From the NCBI GenBank assembly GCA_016709495.1, contig JADJMS010000021.1:49851-113850 (forward strand): 64,000 nt of DNA. Direction: 5' to 3'. Source of the DNA: Candidatus Dechloromonas phosphorivorans. Its GTDB lineage: Bacteria; Pseudomonadota; Gammaproteobacteria; Burkholderiales; Rhodocyclaceae. Both the position numbers and the translations under genes were made by a program. Positions 46,986-56,155 of this stretch are shown piece after piece. The notes beneath the pieces are model-generated. The model saw only the letters and a list, made by a program, of their open reading frames with translations. It ran no database searches and had not been told where the DNA came from. Position 1 is the stretch's first letter. Each line of letters starts with the position of its first letter.

Positions 46986-47543
46986 TTACTTGACGCGGTT
47001 CTTGTATTCGTCGGTGCGGGTGTCGATTTCAATCTTGTCGCCAATGCTGACGAAAGCCGGAACCGGCAGTTCGAAACCGGTAGACAATTTGGCCGGCTTC
47101 ATGACTTTGCCAGAGGTATCGCCCTTGACGGCCGGTTCGGTGTAAACCACTTCGCGCACAACACTGTTCGGCAATTCAACGGAAATAGCCTTGCCGTTGT
47201 AGAAAACGACTTCGCAAGCCAAGCCATCTTCCAGATACTTGAGCGCATCGACCATGTTTTCGGCTTCGACTTCGAATTGTTCGTATTCAGCATCCATGAA
47301 AACGTACATCGGGTCGGCGAAGTAGGAGTAAGTCACTTCCTTCTTGTCGAGCTGGACGACTTCAAACTTGTCGTCGGCCTTGTAGACAGCTTCTGAAGCA
47401 GCTGCGGTCAACAGGTTTTTGAGCTTCATTTTAACCACGGCGGAGTTACGGCCGGATTTGTTGTACTCGGTCTTCTGGACGACGAGTGGGTCGGCACCAA
47501 CCATAATGACGTTGCCGGAGCGGAGTTCCATTGCGGTCTTCAT
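46986..47543 (-). CDS. efp: Elongation factor P (Arg32 type)
   Basis: 185 residues, three beta-barrel domains. The tip loop reads NKSGRNSAVV with Arg at position 32, the form rhamnosylated by EarP, not the Lys form modified by EpmA. EF-P rescues ribosomes at polyproline. earP lies upstream on the same strand, 39 bases away. Confidence 0.96.
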   Translation of the reverse strand: MKTAMELRSGNVIMVGADPLVVQKTEYNKSGRNSAVVKMKLKNLLTAAASEAVYKADDKFEVVQLDKKEVTYSYFADPMYVFMDAEYEQFEVEAENMVDALKYLEDGLACEVVFYNGKAISVELPNSVVREVVYTEPAVKGDTSGKVMKPAKLSTGFELPVPAFVSIGDKIEIDTRTDEYKNRVK

Positions 47544-47582
47544 TCGGGATTCCCAAAACTCTGAAAAATAAAAAGCCTTACA

Positions 47583-48674
47583 TTATAACCTGTTACCGCA
47601 AAATTTCACGAGGTTCGCAGCAAGATCAGGACTCTCATAAAGTTTTGCGCTCCATTTGTTTGCGTGATCAGCAATTCTGTCCTGCAAAGCTGAAAATTCA
47701 AGCCATGCATCGCGCAAGCCGCGCCCTTTGTTCCAGGCTAGAAACATTGAGCGGATTACTTTGGCATTGGACTCACTCGCACCCGCAATATACCGATCAA
47801 GAAAGGCATTAAGTTTGGCCAGATGCGCTTCATCCTCCTGTTCATAAATCTGCCAGACAAATGGACGGCCAGCCCACAGGGCTCGGACAAATGAATCTTC
47901 ACCACGAACAAAATTGATGTCGCAACGCCACAAAAGATGGTCGAACTCATCCTGATTGACAAAAGACATTGGCTTGACGCGTAAAGAGCCAATTTCCCAG
48001 GGGCCTGCGCCGCCCAGATACGCCATAACAGCAGCAAGTGGCTTGCCTGGCGGTACATGTAAAAGTAACGGTGACGTACTTTCAGAAAGCAAATCGATCA
48101 GCTCTCGAACAGGCGCTGACTCATAGCAGAAGAGACTGATCTCGATACTGTTTTTGACTGGCAAATCCTTGATGAAAGCATCACGTCTATTCAGCAAGTT
48201 GCTTTCACGAATCAGTCCGCCACTGGTATCGGAGAAACCAGGAAAGAAAAAATGTTTAATCAGCGACAGGGAAGGGTGGGGCGAAGCCATGCCGTGACAG
48301 GATTCGGCCCATGTTTCTGCCGTCAGATATTCAAGATTTATCTAGTAAGGTTTTATTTCTGCAATCGCCATTGCTTGCAGGTAGTTATCCGGCAATTCGC
48401 AAGCAAAAGCCTCAATGACTACCTCGGCAGGTTTTATATCCGGGAATTCTGGCGTCCAGTGACATACTTCGACGCCATCCAGATATTGTGAAGCCAATTC
48501 AGGATCAAATCCCCGGCACATCATAGCCAAGGACGCTGGCACATCAACCCACAGCCGAATATTCAGTCCGTATTCCTTGGTCAACTGCCGTGCGAGGCGC
48601 CAGCAAACGCCAATGTCACCGTAGTTATCGATAACCCGGCAGAAAATGTCCCAATTTCGCTGCATGGGTGCCAT
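47583..48674 (-). pseudogene. earP: EarP, EF-P arginine rhamnosyltransferase, with in-frame TAG
   Basis: The enzyme adds rhamnose from dTDP-rhamnose to Arg32 of EF-P. N-terminal half: WDIFCRVIDNYGDIGVCWRLARQL. C-terminal half: HFFFPGFSDTSGGLIRE, CDINFVRGEDSFVRALWAGRPFVW. The reading frame is intact except for TAG at 48342-48344 (codon 111), where the frame reads KPY-stop-INLEYLTAETW; the family has Trp there (WINLEYL), one base away (TGG). No shift is involved. Possible causes: sequencing error, real nonsense mutation or amber suppression. Because EF-P keeps Arg32, a working EarP would be expected. Confidence 0.9.
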
Positions 48675-48689
48675 GCTAACATTCTTGCT

Positions 48690-49340
48690 ATGCCTTCATT
48701 TGAACCCCCTACCAATTGCGTTGCCTGTCCGCGCCTGGCAGAGCATCTGCGCATTCTTCGTATCCGTGACCCCGAGTGGCATTGTTTGCCTGTTCCGGCG
48801 TTTGGCAACCTTGATGCAAAATTATTGATTGTTGGTCTGGCGCCTGGTGAAAAAGGTGCGAATCGAACTGGCAGGCCTTTCAGTGGCGACGTTGCCGGAG
48901 AGCTTTTATACCCGGCGCTTCACAAATACAAATTTGCTACTGAGGAAAACGCGCTTGGCGTAGACCATAGGGCGAATCCTGCAATGCAACTGATGGATTG
49001 CCGTATAACCAATGCGGTCCGTTGTCTACCGCCTGCCAATAAGCCAACAACGGCTGAAATTAGGCAATGCAATGCGCATCTGATTAACGAATTGGCGGCC
49101 ATGCCAAATTTGCGTGCAATCATCGCTCTTGGCGCGATTGCCCACCAAGCTGTGTTGTGGTCGTATCAACTCAAGCCGACGGCCTTCAAGTTTGCTCATA
49201 ACGTTCAGCACCCACTTCCCGATGGTCGCATCCTGTTTGATAGCTATCACTGTAGCGGCTACAACTGGCGGACCGGACGCCTGACACGTGATAGTTTTGA
49301 AGCAGTATTTGCTGGCGTCAGGAGTTTTCTCGGCGCATGA
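48690..49340 (+). CDS. Uracil-DNA glycosylase, family 5-like (UdgB)
   Basis: 216 residues with four-Cys iron-sulfur pattern starting CVACPRL, motif GLAPGEKGANRTGRPFSGD and the late HPLPDGR and SYHCSGYN region. This points to UDG family 4/5, and ANRTGRPF is of the family 5 kind. It removes uracil and deaminated bases. Its start is only 15 bases from the divergent earP start. Confidence 0.85.
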   Translation: MPSFEPPTNCVACPRLAEHLRILRIRDPEWHCLPVPAFGNLDAKLLIVGLAPGEKGANRTGRPFSGDVAGELLYPALHKYKFATEENALGVDHRANPAMQLMDCRITNAVRCLPPANKPTTAEIRQCNAHLINELAAMPNLRAIIALGAIAHQAVLWSYQLKPTAFKFAHNVQHPLPDGRILFDSYHCSGYNWRTGRLTRDSFEAVFAGVRSFLGA

Positions 49341-51148
49341 GCTTCGACGCCAAGGCCTTTCTGGCCAGCCTGACTGAGTTGCCGGGCGTCTATCGGATGC
49401 TGGACGCCAATGAAAACGTGCTTTACGTTGGTAAGGCCAAGAATCTCAAAAAGCGCGTTAGTTCATATTTTCGAGAAAATCTGTCCAGTCCTCGCATCGC
49501 GCATATGGTTAGCCAGATAGCCAATATCGCAACGACGCCAACGCGAACAGAGGCCGAAGCGCTACTTCTTGAAAATAACCTGATTAAATCCTTGTCGCCA
49601 CGCTACAACATTTTGTTTCGTGATGACAAATCCTATCCTTACATTGTTTTGACGCGTGGCGAGTTCCCTCGACTTGGTTTTTATCGTGGCAATCCAGATC
49701 GTAAGTCAGATTACTTTGGCCCTTATCCCTCGTCACTTGCAGTGCGCGACAGCATTCATCTACTGCAAAAAATGTTTCGCCTCCGTACCTGCGAGGAGTC
49801 GGTTTTTTCCAATCGATCCCGACCATGTCTGCTTTATCAAATAAAAAGATGCAGTGGTTCGTGTGTTGACCGTATCAGCCGCGATGAATACGCCGCAGAT
49901 GTCCAGTTGGCAACGATGTTTCTACTTGGCAAGCAACAAGAGGTTACCCTGCGTCTGACTGATGCGATGGATCGTGCATCCGAACGCCTTGCTTTTGAGC
50001 AAGCCGCCATCTTTCGCGACCAAATCCAGTCTTTGCGTCAGGTTCAGGAAAAACAATACATATCTTCTAGCAAAGGTGAGGACGTCGATATTGTTGTTGC
50101 CATCCAGGAAGCAGGGCAGTTGTGCCTTAATTTGGCAATGGTCCGTGGTGGACGCCACCTTGGTGATCGGCCGATGTTTCCGACAAACGCAGGCGATAGC
50201 ACGCCAGCCGATGCTATTGCGGCATTCATTCGCCAGCACTATGCGGCACATCCAGCGCCCGCGCGCTTGATTGCTTCACCCATGCCAACCAATGAAGAAG
50301 GAAGTGATCTCGAAACGTTGCTGACAGAGCTTGCCGGGCGCCATGTTCCGCTCTTTGAACCACGCTCACTCCTCCATAAAGCCTGGTCCGACATGGCAAT
50401 TCAAAATGCAAAGCTGGCCGTAATCGCCCGTAATCAGGCAAGCGCTCAACAAGAGGAAAGGCTACAGGCGCTGCAAGAAGCATTGGGGCTGAATGAAGGC
50501 CTGCGACGCATCGAATGTTTCGACATTAGCCATACGCAGGGCGAAGCAACTGTTGCATCCTGCGTGGTCTACGATGGAAATGGTATGAAAAAGGCTGATT
50601 ACCGGCGTTACAACATCCGTGATATTCAGCCAGGTGACGACTATGCCGCCATGCGCCAAGTTGTGACAAGAAGATATGAAAAAGTAGCAGCCGGGGAGGG
50701 CGTTGCACCTGATTTGATTCTGATTGATGGTGGAAAAGGCCAAATCAGTTCGGCCCATGCTGCGTTGGCAGATTTGGGATTAGCTGAACTAGCCATGATT
50801 GGCGTAGCCAAAGGTGAAGATCGGAAACCCGGTCTGGAAACTCTCATTTTCCCGGATGACCGTCTGCCGTTACAATTGTCATCCCAGCATCCAGCATTAC
50901 ACTTGATACAGGAAATTCGTGACGAAGCGCATCGCTTTGCCATCACAGGTCATCGTGCAAAACGTAGCAAAGCCCGCAAGACTTCAACGCTGGAAAGTCT
51001 ACCGGGTATTGGTCCAGCAAGGAGAAAAGCGCTGGTTTCACAATTTGGTGGATTGGCAGGCGTACTCGAAGCAACCATAGAACAACTTGTCGAAGTACCC
51101 GGTATCAGCCGGGAACAAGCCGAAAAAATTCACGCAGCACTTCACTGA
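49337..51148 (+). CDS. uvrC: UvrC, excinuclease ABC subunit C
   Basis: 603 residues: GIY-YIG nuclease domain (PGVYRMLDANENVLYVGKAK), UVR motif near residue 210, RNase H-like domain (ECFDISHTQG, LILIDGGKGQ) and C-terminal HhH pair (LESLPGIGPARRKAL, VEVPGISREQAEKIH). It makes both incisions with UvrB. Overlaps udg by four bases; pgsA follows by 4 bases. Confidence 0.96.
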   Translation: MSFDAKAFLASLTELPGVYRMLDANENVLYVGKAKNLKKRVSSYFRENLSSPRIAHMVSQIANIATTPTRTEAEALLLENNLIKSLSPRYNILFRDDKSYPYIVLTRGEFPRLGFYRGNPDRKSDYFGPYPSSLAVRDSIHLLQKMFRLRTCEESVFSNRSRPCLLYQIKRCSGSCVDRISRDEYAADVQLATMFLLGKQQEVTLRLTDAMDRASERLAFEQAAIFRDQIQSLRQVQEKQYISSSKGEDVDIVVAIQEAGQLCLNLAMVRGGRHLGDRPMFPTNAGDSTPADAIAAFIRQHYAAHPAPARLIASPMPTNEEGSDLETLLTELAGRHVPLFEPRSLLHKAWSDMAIQNAKLAVIARNQASAQQEERLQALQEALGLNEGLRRIECFDISHTQGEATVASCVVYDGNGMKKADYRRYNIRDIQPGDDYAAMRQVVTRRYEKVAAGEGVAPDLILIDGGKGQISSAHAALADLGLAELAMIGVAKGEDRKPGLETLIFPDDRLPLQLSSQHPALHLIQEIRDEAHRFAITGHRAKRSKARKTSTLESLPGIGPARRKALVSQFGGLAGVLEATIEQLVEVPGISREQAEKIHAALH

Positions 51149-51152
51149 TCCA

Positions 51153-51731
51153 ATGCCTCTCAATCTTCCCATTCTGCTTACTTGGCTACGAATTCTGGCG
51201 ATACCGCTGCTTATTGCCGTGTACTACCTGCCACCGAGCTGGGCCACAATTTATGAGCGTGACGCCGCAGCCACCATTATTTTTATGGCGGCTGCCTTTA
51301 CTGACTGGGCTGATGGATATTTGGCTCGTAAACTCGACCAAACCTCTGCTTTTGGAGCTTTCCTAGATCCCGTAGCTGATAAATTGATGGTTGCTGCAGC
51401 GCTGATACTATTGGTTCAGCTTGGAAGGGCAGACGCTATTGTTGCCACCATCATCATTGGTCGCGAAATTACCATTTCGGCTTTGCGTGAATGGATGGCG
51501 AAAATTGGTGCCTCAAAAAGTGTGGCTGTTTCACTGCTAGGGAAAATAAAAACCTTTGCCCAAATGCTCGCCATTCCATTGTTGCTTTACTATTTCCCCT
51601 TCGCCGGCATTGATACGCGCCAACTCGGCACAGTTCTGATCTGGGTAGCCGCACTGCTGACTCTTTGGTCAATGGGCTATTACTTGCGCATGGCCTGGCC
51701 AGAAATTGCCAAAAGAAGTGCAGATAAATAA
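51153..51731 (+). CDS. pgsA: PgsA, CDP-diacylglycerol-glycerol-3-phosphate transferase
   Basis: 192 residues from ATG 51153, with CDP-alcohol phosphotransferase motif DWADGYLARKLDQTSAFGAFLDPVADK (DG...AR...G...D...D pattern) and several membrane helices. It makes phosphatidylglycerol phosphate. uvrC-pgsA-tRNA-Gly-tRNA-Cys matches the E. coli order uvrC-pgsA-glyW-cysT. Confidence 0.95.
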   Translation: MPLNLPILLTWLRILAIPLLIAVYYLPPSWATIYERDAAATIIFMAAAFTDWADGYLARKLDQTSAFGAFLDPVADKLMVAAALILLVQLGRADAIVATIIIGREITISALREWMAKIGASKSVAVSLLGKIKTFAQMLAIPLLLYYFPFAGIDTRQLGTVLIWVAALLTLWSMGYYLRMAWPEIAKRSADK

Positions 51732-51741
51732 TAACTAGATG

Positions 51742-51769
51742 TTGACAATTACCTTGTGCCGCCTATAAT
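51742..51769 (+). promoter_or_regulatory. Consensus sigma-70 promoter of the tRNA-Gly/tRNA-Cys unit
   Basis: TTGACA (51742-51747) and TATAAT (51764-51769) are both perfect, with a 16-base spacer, 16 bases ahead of tRNA-Gly. Confidence 0.88.
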
Positions 51770-51785
51770 GCCGGCTCTGTTCAAC

Positions 51786-51861
51786 GCGGCAGTAGCTCAG
51801 TTGGTAGAGCGCAACCTTGCCAAGGTTGAGGTCGAGAGTTCGAGACTCTTCTGCCGCTCCA
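51786..51861 (+). tRNA. tRNA-Gly (GCC)
   Basis: 76 bases including CCA. Acceptor GCGGCAG/CTGCCGC, anticodon loop TTGCCAA with GCC, T-loop AGTTCGAGACT. Equivalent of E. coli glyW by position. Confidence 0.95.
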
Positions 51862-51920
51862 GAATTTCTAAGGAAAAGCCAAGCTTTTCCTTGTGGTTGT
51901 AGAAGTAATGATTTCGGTTA

Positions 51921-51994
51921 GGCGCGATAGCAAAGCGGTTATGCACCGGATTGCAAATCCGTGTAGGTCGGTTCGACTCCGGCTCGCGCCTCCA
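51921..51994 (+). tRNA. tRNA-Cys (GCA)
   Basis: 74 bases including CCA. Acceptor GGCGCGA/TCGCGCC, anticodon loop ATTGCAAAT with GCA, T-loop GGTTCGACTCC. Equivalent of cysT. It is the probable integration target of the element that begins downstream. Confidence 0.95.
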
Positions 51995-52179
51995 AGAATT
52001 ATAAATTAAATCAATGACTTATAAGCCAGCCTAGAGTTGGCTTTTCTTTTTTCAAAGCTTCAAAAAGCTTGAAAAAGCCATGAAAACCTACCAAAAGTAG
52101 GTCAAACCTACCGCTCCTTTTCAGTTAAATCCGTGTAATCCAGTTATGCTGGTAACAATGGAAGGGATGAGGTGAGGTC
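51995..52179. promoter_or_regulatory. Putative attachment-site arm region between tRNA-Cys and integrase
   Basis: 185 bases, AT-rich, with a repeat structure: an imperfect inverted repeat around the two AAGCTT sites (52051-52073), and AACCTACC twice (52085-52092, 52105-52112) with GTAGGT between them (52097-52102) forming an inverted pair. Such repeats beside a tRNA end and an integrase gene fit integrase/excisionase arm sites. A weak terminator-like hairpin for the tRNA unit lies at about 52023-52043. The second attachment site is outside the window. Confidence 0.45.
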
Positions 52180-53409
52180 ATGGCGAGCAAAAAATATCTG
52201 TCAAACGGTACTCGGATTCAATACACGATTACCCGAAAAATTATTCCAGGCAAGAAACTGTATTACTCCTGTAGCAAAGCTGAGGAGGCCATCTATGATG
52301 CGTGGATTGCCAAGCTCGAAGCAACGTTGGATTTGGGTGTAATCCCGCCAGAGATTAAAGAAAAATTTGATGGAAAGCACCACGAGCCTGGCGGTACCGA
52401 TACATTCGGTTGGTTGCTGCGCAGCTATCGAACGGCCGCGGGGGATCAGAACATCAAAGACGATGACCTCAGCAGACTAGACAAGGTTGCTGAAGAATAC
52501 GGTGGGACTAAGTTGACTGTCATGAACACCAGCGAGTGGTCCACCAACTTTATTAGCCAACTGAAACGCCAAAAAAATCTCTCTGAAGCGACTGTTCTTC
52601 ATTACGTCGGCGCGCTTCGCCGTTGTTTGGATTTTGCCGTCCGAAATGGAAAATTATCGTCAGTTTCGCTGCGGTTCGAAAAGCGAGGTTTCGGGACATA
52701 TACCCCAGCTGACATTGACTGGCTGCTTGGTAACGGCAAAGAGGTAAAGGAAAATAAGCCTCGCTCGCGTCGCCCGACGGTCAAAGAATGGACTGAGATT
52801 TTGCGCGTTGCATCCGGAGAAAAGCCAGAAAACCGCCAGAGATCTTTGGAGTTGGAGTTTCAGGCAGCGTTTGAGTGCATCTTGAAAATCGCTCCTGAAA
52901 CCGCAATGCGGTTATCCGAAATTCATACGCTTCGGCTGTCTCAGGTGAATTTTGAAGAAAGAATTATCCATCTTCCAAGAACGAAGAATGGTTCGGAGCG
53001 ATTCGTGCCAATGAATTCTTTGGTGGTCGCTTTGCTTACCGAGTACCTCGAGCATGTCAAAAATGGCACAAGAGGCATGACGGGCTTTAGTCAGGTAAAC
53101 GACCTTCTGTTTCCGTTTTATCCCGGTGATCTCGATTCGCTAAAAGACACGCAGTCGAGGCGTGCAGCCACTACAAATCTGCTCTCGCATCGATATGCGT
53201 CACTCTTCGATGCGGCTGGGTGTGGTGATCTTCGATTTCATGACTTAAGGCATGAAGCCGTCAGCCGCCTCTTCGAACGAACTAATCTAGGCGAAACCGT
53301 GATTCAAAAAATCACAGGACACCTTTCGAAAGAAGCCTTAGCTAGATATCTCAATCTTCGCGCCGAATTCCTTGTCGAGAAGATCGAAGGAGCGGCAGGA
53401 ATGAAGTAA
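52180..53409 (+). CDS. Tyrosine-type site-specific integrase
   Basis: 409 residues, ATG 52180 after a GAGGTGAGG ribosome site. N-terminal arm-binding/core-binding part, then the catalytic domain with Arg in TAMRLSEIHTLRL, the H-x-x-R box FHDLRHEAVSR, and the His and Tyr in ITGHLSKEALARYLNL. All catalytic residues are present. Directly downstream of tRNA-Cys, so it most likely inserted the element running to the right edge. Confidence 0.93.
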   Translation: MASKKYLSNGTRIQYTITRKIIPGKKLYYSCSKAEEAIYDAWIAKLEATLDLGVIPPEIKEKFDGKHHEPGGTDTFGWLLRSYRTAAGDQNIKDDDLSRLDKVAEEYGGTKLTVMNTSEWSTNFISQLKRQKNLSEATVLHYVGALRRCLDFAVRNGKLSSVSLRFEKRGFGTYTPADIDWLLGNGKEVKENKPRSRRPTVKEWTEILRVASGEKPENRQRSLELEFQAAFECILKIAPETAMRLSEIHTLRLSQVNFEERIIHLPRTKNGSERFVPMNSLVVALLTEYLEHVKNGTRGMTGFSQVNDLLFPFYPGDLDSLKDTQSRRAATTNLLSHRYASLFDAAGCGDLRFHDLRHEAVSRLFERTNLGETVIQKITGHLSKEALARYLNLRAEFLVEKIEGAAGMK

Positions 53410-53414
53410 TGAGC

Positions 53415-53852
53415 TTACAGTCGGACGCATAGGGGTAGTTCGTTTCGTTTTCGTCCTGGCGAATGATACGTTTGGGGGGATTTCCCTTCCAAAACGGGCG
53501 TCATGTTTTTCGCGCGTTGTGCGGTCTGCTCAATCACCTGCTTTTGAAGAAATTCGGCAACATCGGTCGGTCTGAAAATCCATCCCCGTCCGATCTTGGC
53601 GCCAGGCAGTTGGCCTTGTTGAGCCAGTTCAAGCACGCGTTGCTCATGGCACTGAAGAACCTGAGCAACCTCATCAGTGCTAAGTGTCATCAGGTCATAG
53701 CGACTTACAACGTCATGATCGATACGTGTCTGAACTCGTTTGTTATCGGTACCCTCATTCTCATTCTGTGAATTTGCGAGTCGAGGTTCAGTCTTGCTTT
53801 GATAAACAAACGGATTGTTGAGAGTCGTCCCTACCGGGAAATCTGGCTTCAT
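53415..53852 (-). CDS. Excisionase/MerR-like helix-turn-helix protein
   Basis: About 145 residues; ATG 53852 chosen because GGAGG lies nine bases ahead (TTG at 53861 is the longer option). A central winged-helix of the excisionase-family type: LSTDEVAQVLQCHEQRVLELAQQGQLPG followed by GRGWIFRPTDVAEFL. Both ends look disordered. Convergent with the integrase (5-base gap), a place where directionality factors are often found. Possible roles: excision factor or element regulator. Confidence 0.7.
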   Translation of the reverse strand: MKPDFPVGTTLNNPFVYQSKTEPRLANSQNENEGTDNKRVQTRIDHDVVSRYDLMTLSTDEVAQVLQCHEQRVLELAQQGQLPGAKIGRGWIFRPTDVAEFLQKQVIEQTAQRAKNMTPVLEGKSPQTYHSPGRKRNELPLCVRL

Positions 53853-53857
53853 GGCGA

Positions 53858-54118
53858 TCAACCTCCATGAATCACAGACGGGTGCTGCGTGTTGCCTCCG
53901 GGCATTGCAGTGGCTACTTGGGATCGCCGAGCTGCGGTTTGCGCCTGATCCAGGCAGGGAAGGGTCTTAAGCATGATGTCCTCGTTACCACCGGTTGTCC
54001 CGCAATGTGTGAGCGGGTAAACCGATGGCAGCATCCGTTCGAGCTTACGATCCGACAGAATGTCCCCGCCATCCCGGCAGGCCGTTTTCGCCCTCGCGAA
54101 AAATGGTGATGTCAACAT
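53858..54118 (-). CDS. Small hypothetical protein
   Basis: 86-codon frame just upstream of, and in the same direction as, the HTH gene; its end lies 5 bases before that gene's ATG. No known domain; the sequence is not clearly protein-like (mixed composition, two Cys). Inclusion rests on position only. The stretch 53853-54165 otherwise holds only a short palindrome GATGT-CA-ACATC near 54108-54119 that may be an operator. Confidence 0.25.
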   Translation of the reverse strand: MLTSPFFARAKTACRDGGDILSDRKLERMLPSVYPLTHCGTTGGNEDIMLKTLPCLDQAQTAARRSQVATAMPGGNTQHPSVIHGG

Positions 54119-54165
54119 CGAATGGTGGTAAGATTATGACTAAGTAACTTTGATTTGTCAATATC

Positions 54166-55253
54166 ATGAAAAGCCTTCCTGTCTATTTGAACCTGCTTAA
54201 ACGCTTGCCCCTAAGCACTGAAGGGGAGGCCGTATTGGCATCAGCAGCCGCGTCAGCGGCCCAACGTATGCCCAAGAAAGCATTGTGCGCGCAAGTGAGC
54301 GACCAACTCGGAGAGCCGATCGAGGCCCTGTCCTTGGATTTGGTGCGGAGAATTGATGAGCGTTCTCGACAATTGGCGCGAGAAACGCTCTCTCGTCGCG
54401 AAGAGCATCCAGATTTCGATGACAACGATGTTCCTGCATGTTTGTGGCTGTGGGCGAGAATCATCGAGCATGTTTTGTCTACAGATGCACGTCCTTTTTG
54501 CACTTTTTGCTATCGCACCGTGGCGCTTCGCTCCAATGGGCGTTTGAAAGAATATTGTCCGGAACATGCCTCTAACAAAGGGAATGCCGGGGGCTACCTT
54601 CGCGGCCGAGCCCATCAGAAAGCATTCGAAGAGTTTCTGGCAGATCAGGAATCCCCTGACGATTTGGTACTCGGATTGTTGAGGTTTGAACTTAACTCCC
54701 GTCGCAAAGCGGGGGGAATGCCGGGTACGTTTTCAAGGAAAGTATCCGCAAAATCCAGGCTTCAGGGATCCGTCTTGACATTAAGCTCGATGACTTACAT
54801 TGGATGACGCAAGGACATCCGGATTGGACTGAATTAGCCCTCCGGTGGCGACAACACGTTGAAGACTATGAAGGGGGAGGCCAGATCAGCAAAGGCCTGA
54901 TCGCTGTAACCCCATCGCAACTGGTCGAGCAGTGGATCCGCTGGAATGCGTGGAGGGAGAGAGGGGATTTCAGCGCTCGAGTAGGGAAGGGCAGGCCGAC
55001 CAAAATTGACCATGACGAAGCTCTGCGGCTTCGCGCCGAGGGGATGCGTGTATCGGACATCGCAAAGCATTTTCCTACGGTAAACCCCAAGTCTTTGATC
55101 GTGTTTTTCTCGAGATGGGATCTTGCGCATATTGATCGCGAACAGGCTCTCCAGATGCGGAACGAGGGCAAAACCGATGCAGAAATCGCCGCGTATTTTT
55201 CGGTATCACCGAAATCAGTGGCCAAGGTGTTGGCGTCAGACGAGGTGGCCTAA
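54166..55253 (+). pseudogene. Unknown Cys-motif and HTH protein of the element (frameshifted)
   Basis: Two frames that join into one protein of about 362 residues. The first (54166-54807) has a possible zinc-binding cluster CTFCYRT plus YCPEH near residues 108-128, with helical flanks. It goes out of frame at the G6 run 54711-54716. In the next frame the sequence carries on sensibly (NAGYVFKESIRKIQASG, LDDLHW) into the second piece ending at 55253. One extra G repairs it. The C-terminus holds two helix-turn-helix-like units (ALRLRAEGMRVSDIAKHF; ALQMRNEGKTDAEIAAYFSVSPKSV). Function not recognised; a DNA-binding regulator of the element is plausible. Confidence 0.6.
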
Positions 55254-55386
55254 CCAAGGCTAAGAGGGTAGCCGACAGCGCAAGCGAACTACGTCGATGA
55301 GTTTATGGCGGTGGGAAGGTGCTGCCAGGGTTGGTTAGTCGCTGAGGCTGAAACAATTTGGCTAGTTCGCGGCCTGTGATCTCAGA

Positions 55387-56143
55387 TCAGCCATCTTCAA
55401 GCACTTGATCGGCAGACTCGCCAGCGGCGACAAAACTTCTCAGAATGTTTCCACCCGATTCGCCGACCAACAAGTAAGCCAACCTGAAGCGTTCGTCAGA
55501 ACTGGCCAGAGCCTCCAACTTGCTTACCTGCTCCTGCAACTTGACCATATTCGCCAAGCCATGCCATGATGCGTCGGACACGATCCTCGATGTTTGCGCT
55601 GTCCTTCAATTGGCGAGTTCATGGACCACATCGTGCTTGGTGCCAATCCAGTCCGAACAAAGAGACTCGATCGAAGAGCGAATATCCGTGGGCAGCTCGA
55701 CGTTCGGCAGCTCTTTCTGGATATAGTCAGCATTGCTCATCAGGCCCATGGCGCAAGCATATGCCGCTGAGCAAAATTGATCGAGCACACCGCTTTCTGG
55801 AGAGGCGGAATGTTGGTTGCTGGACGAGTTGGCGCGGATATATTCCTGACTGAACGGCTTCCAGTCATCCTCGGAGAATAGGCGCAGGATGTATTCACGC
55901 GCTGAGCCGGGTTCCCACTGATATTTTTCAGAGAACTGGTCGAGGAAACCAAGCAGGTGGAAAAGCCCGATTGCTTATGTCCCAATGAAGCTGCTCTCCG
56001 ATGTAGTCCCCATTGATTCCCTTGTACTCGTCCAGCGACCGCCGCAGTCCAAGGCAGAATTCCTCGATGATTCGAGTGACAAGCTCAGGGTCTTCACCCG
56101 CGTTGGCTGCTATCTGGTCGACGAACGAGCGTTCTTTAGTCAC
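55387..56143 (-). pseudogene. Unknown protein downstream of the DUF262 gene (disrupted)
   Basis: A minus-strand protein in pieces. It starts at ATG 56143 (FVDQIAANAGEDPELVTRII) and shifts frame near 55965. It continues as HLLGFLDQFSEKYQWEPGS, SQEYIRANSSSNQHSASPE, CSAAYACAMGLM and HDVVHELAN, and then meets a stop at 55606-55608. Beyond it a frame with ANMVKLQEQVSKLEALASSDERF looks like its coiled-coil C-terminus, to 55387. No known family is recognised. It begins 12 bases after the DUF262 gene, so it probably belongs to the same defence operon. Confidence 0.5.
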
Positions 56144-56155
56144 ATGCTCACCTTT

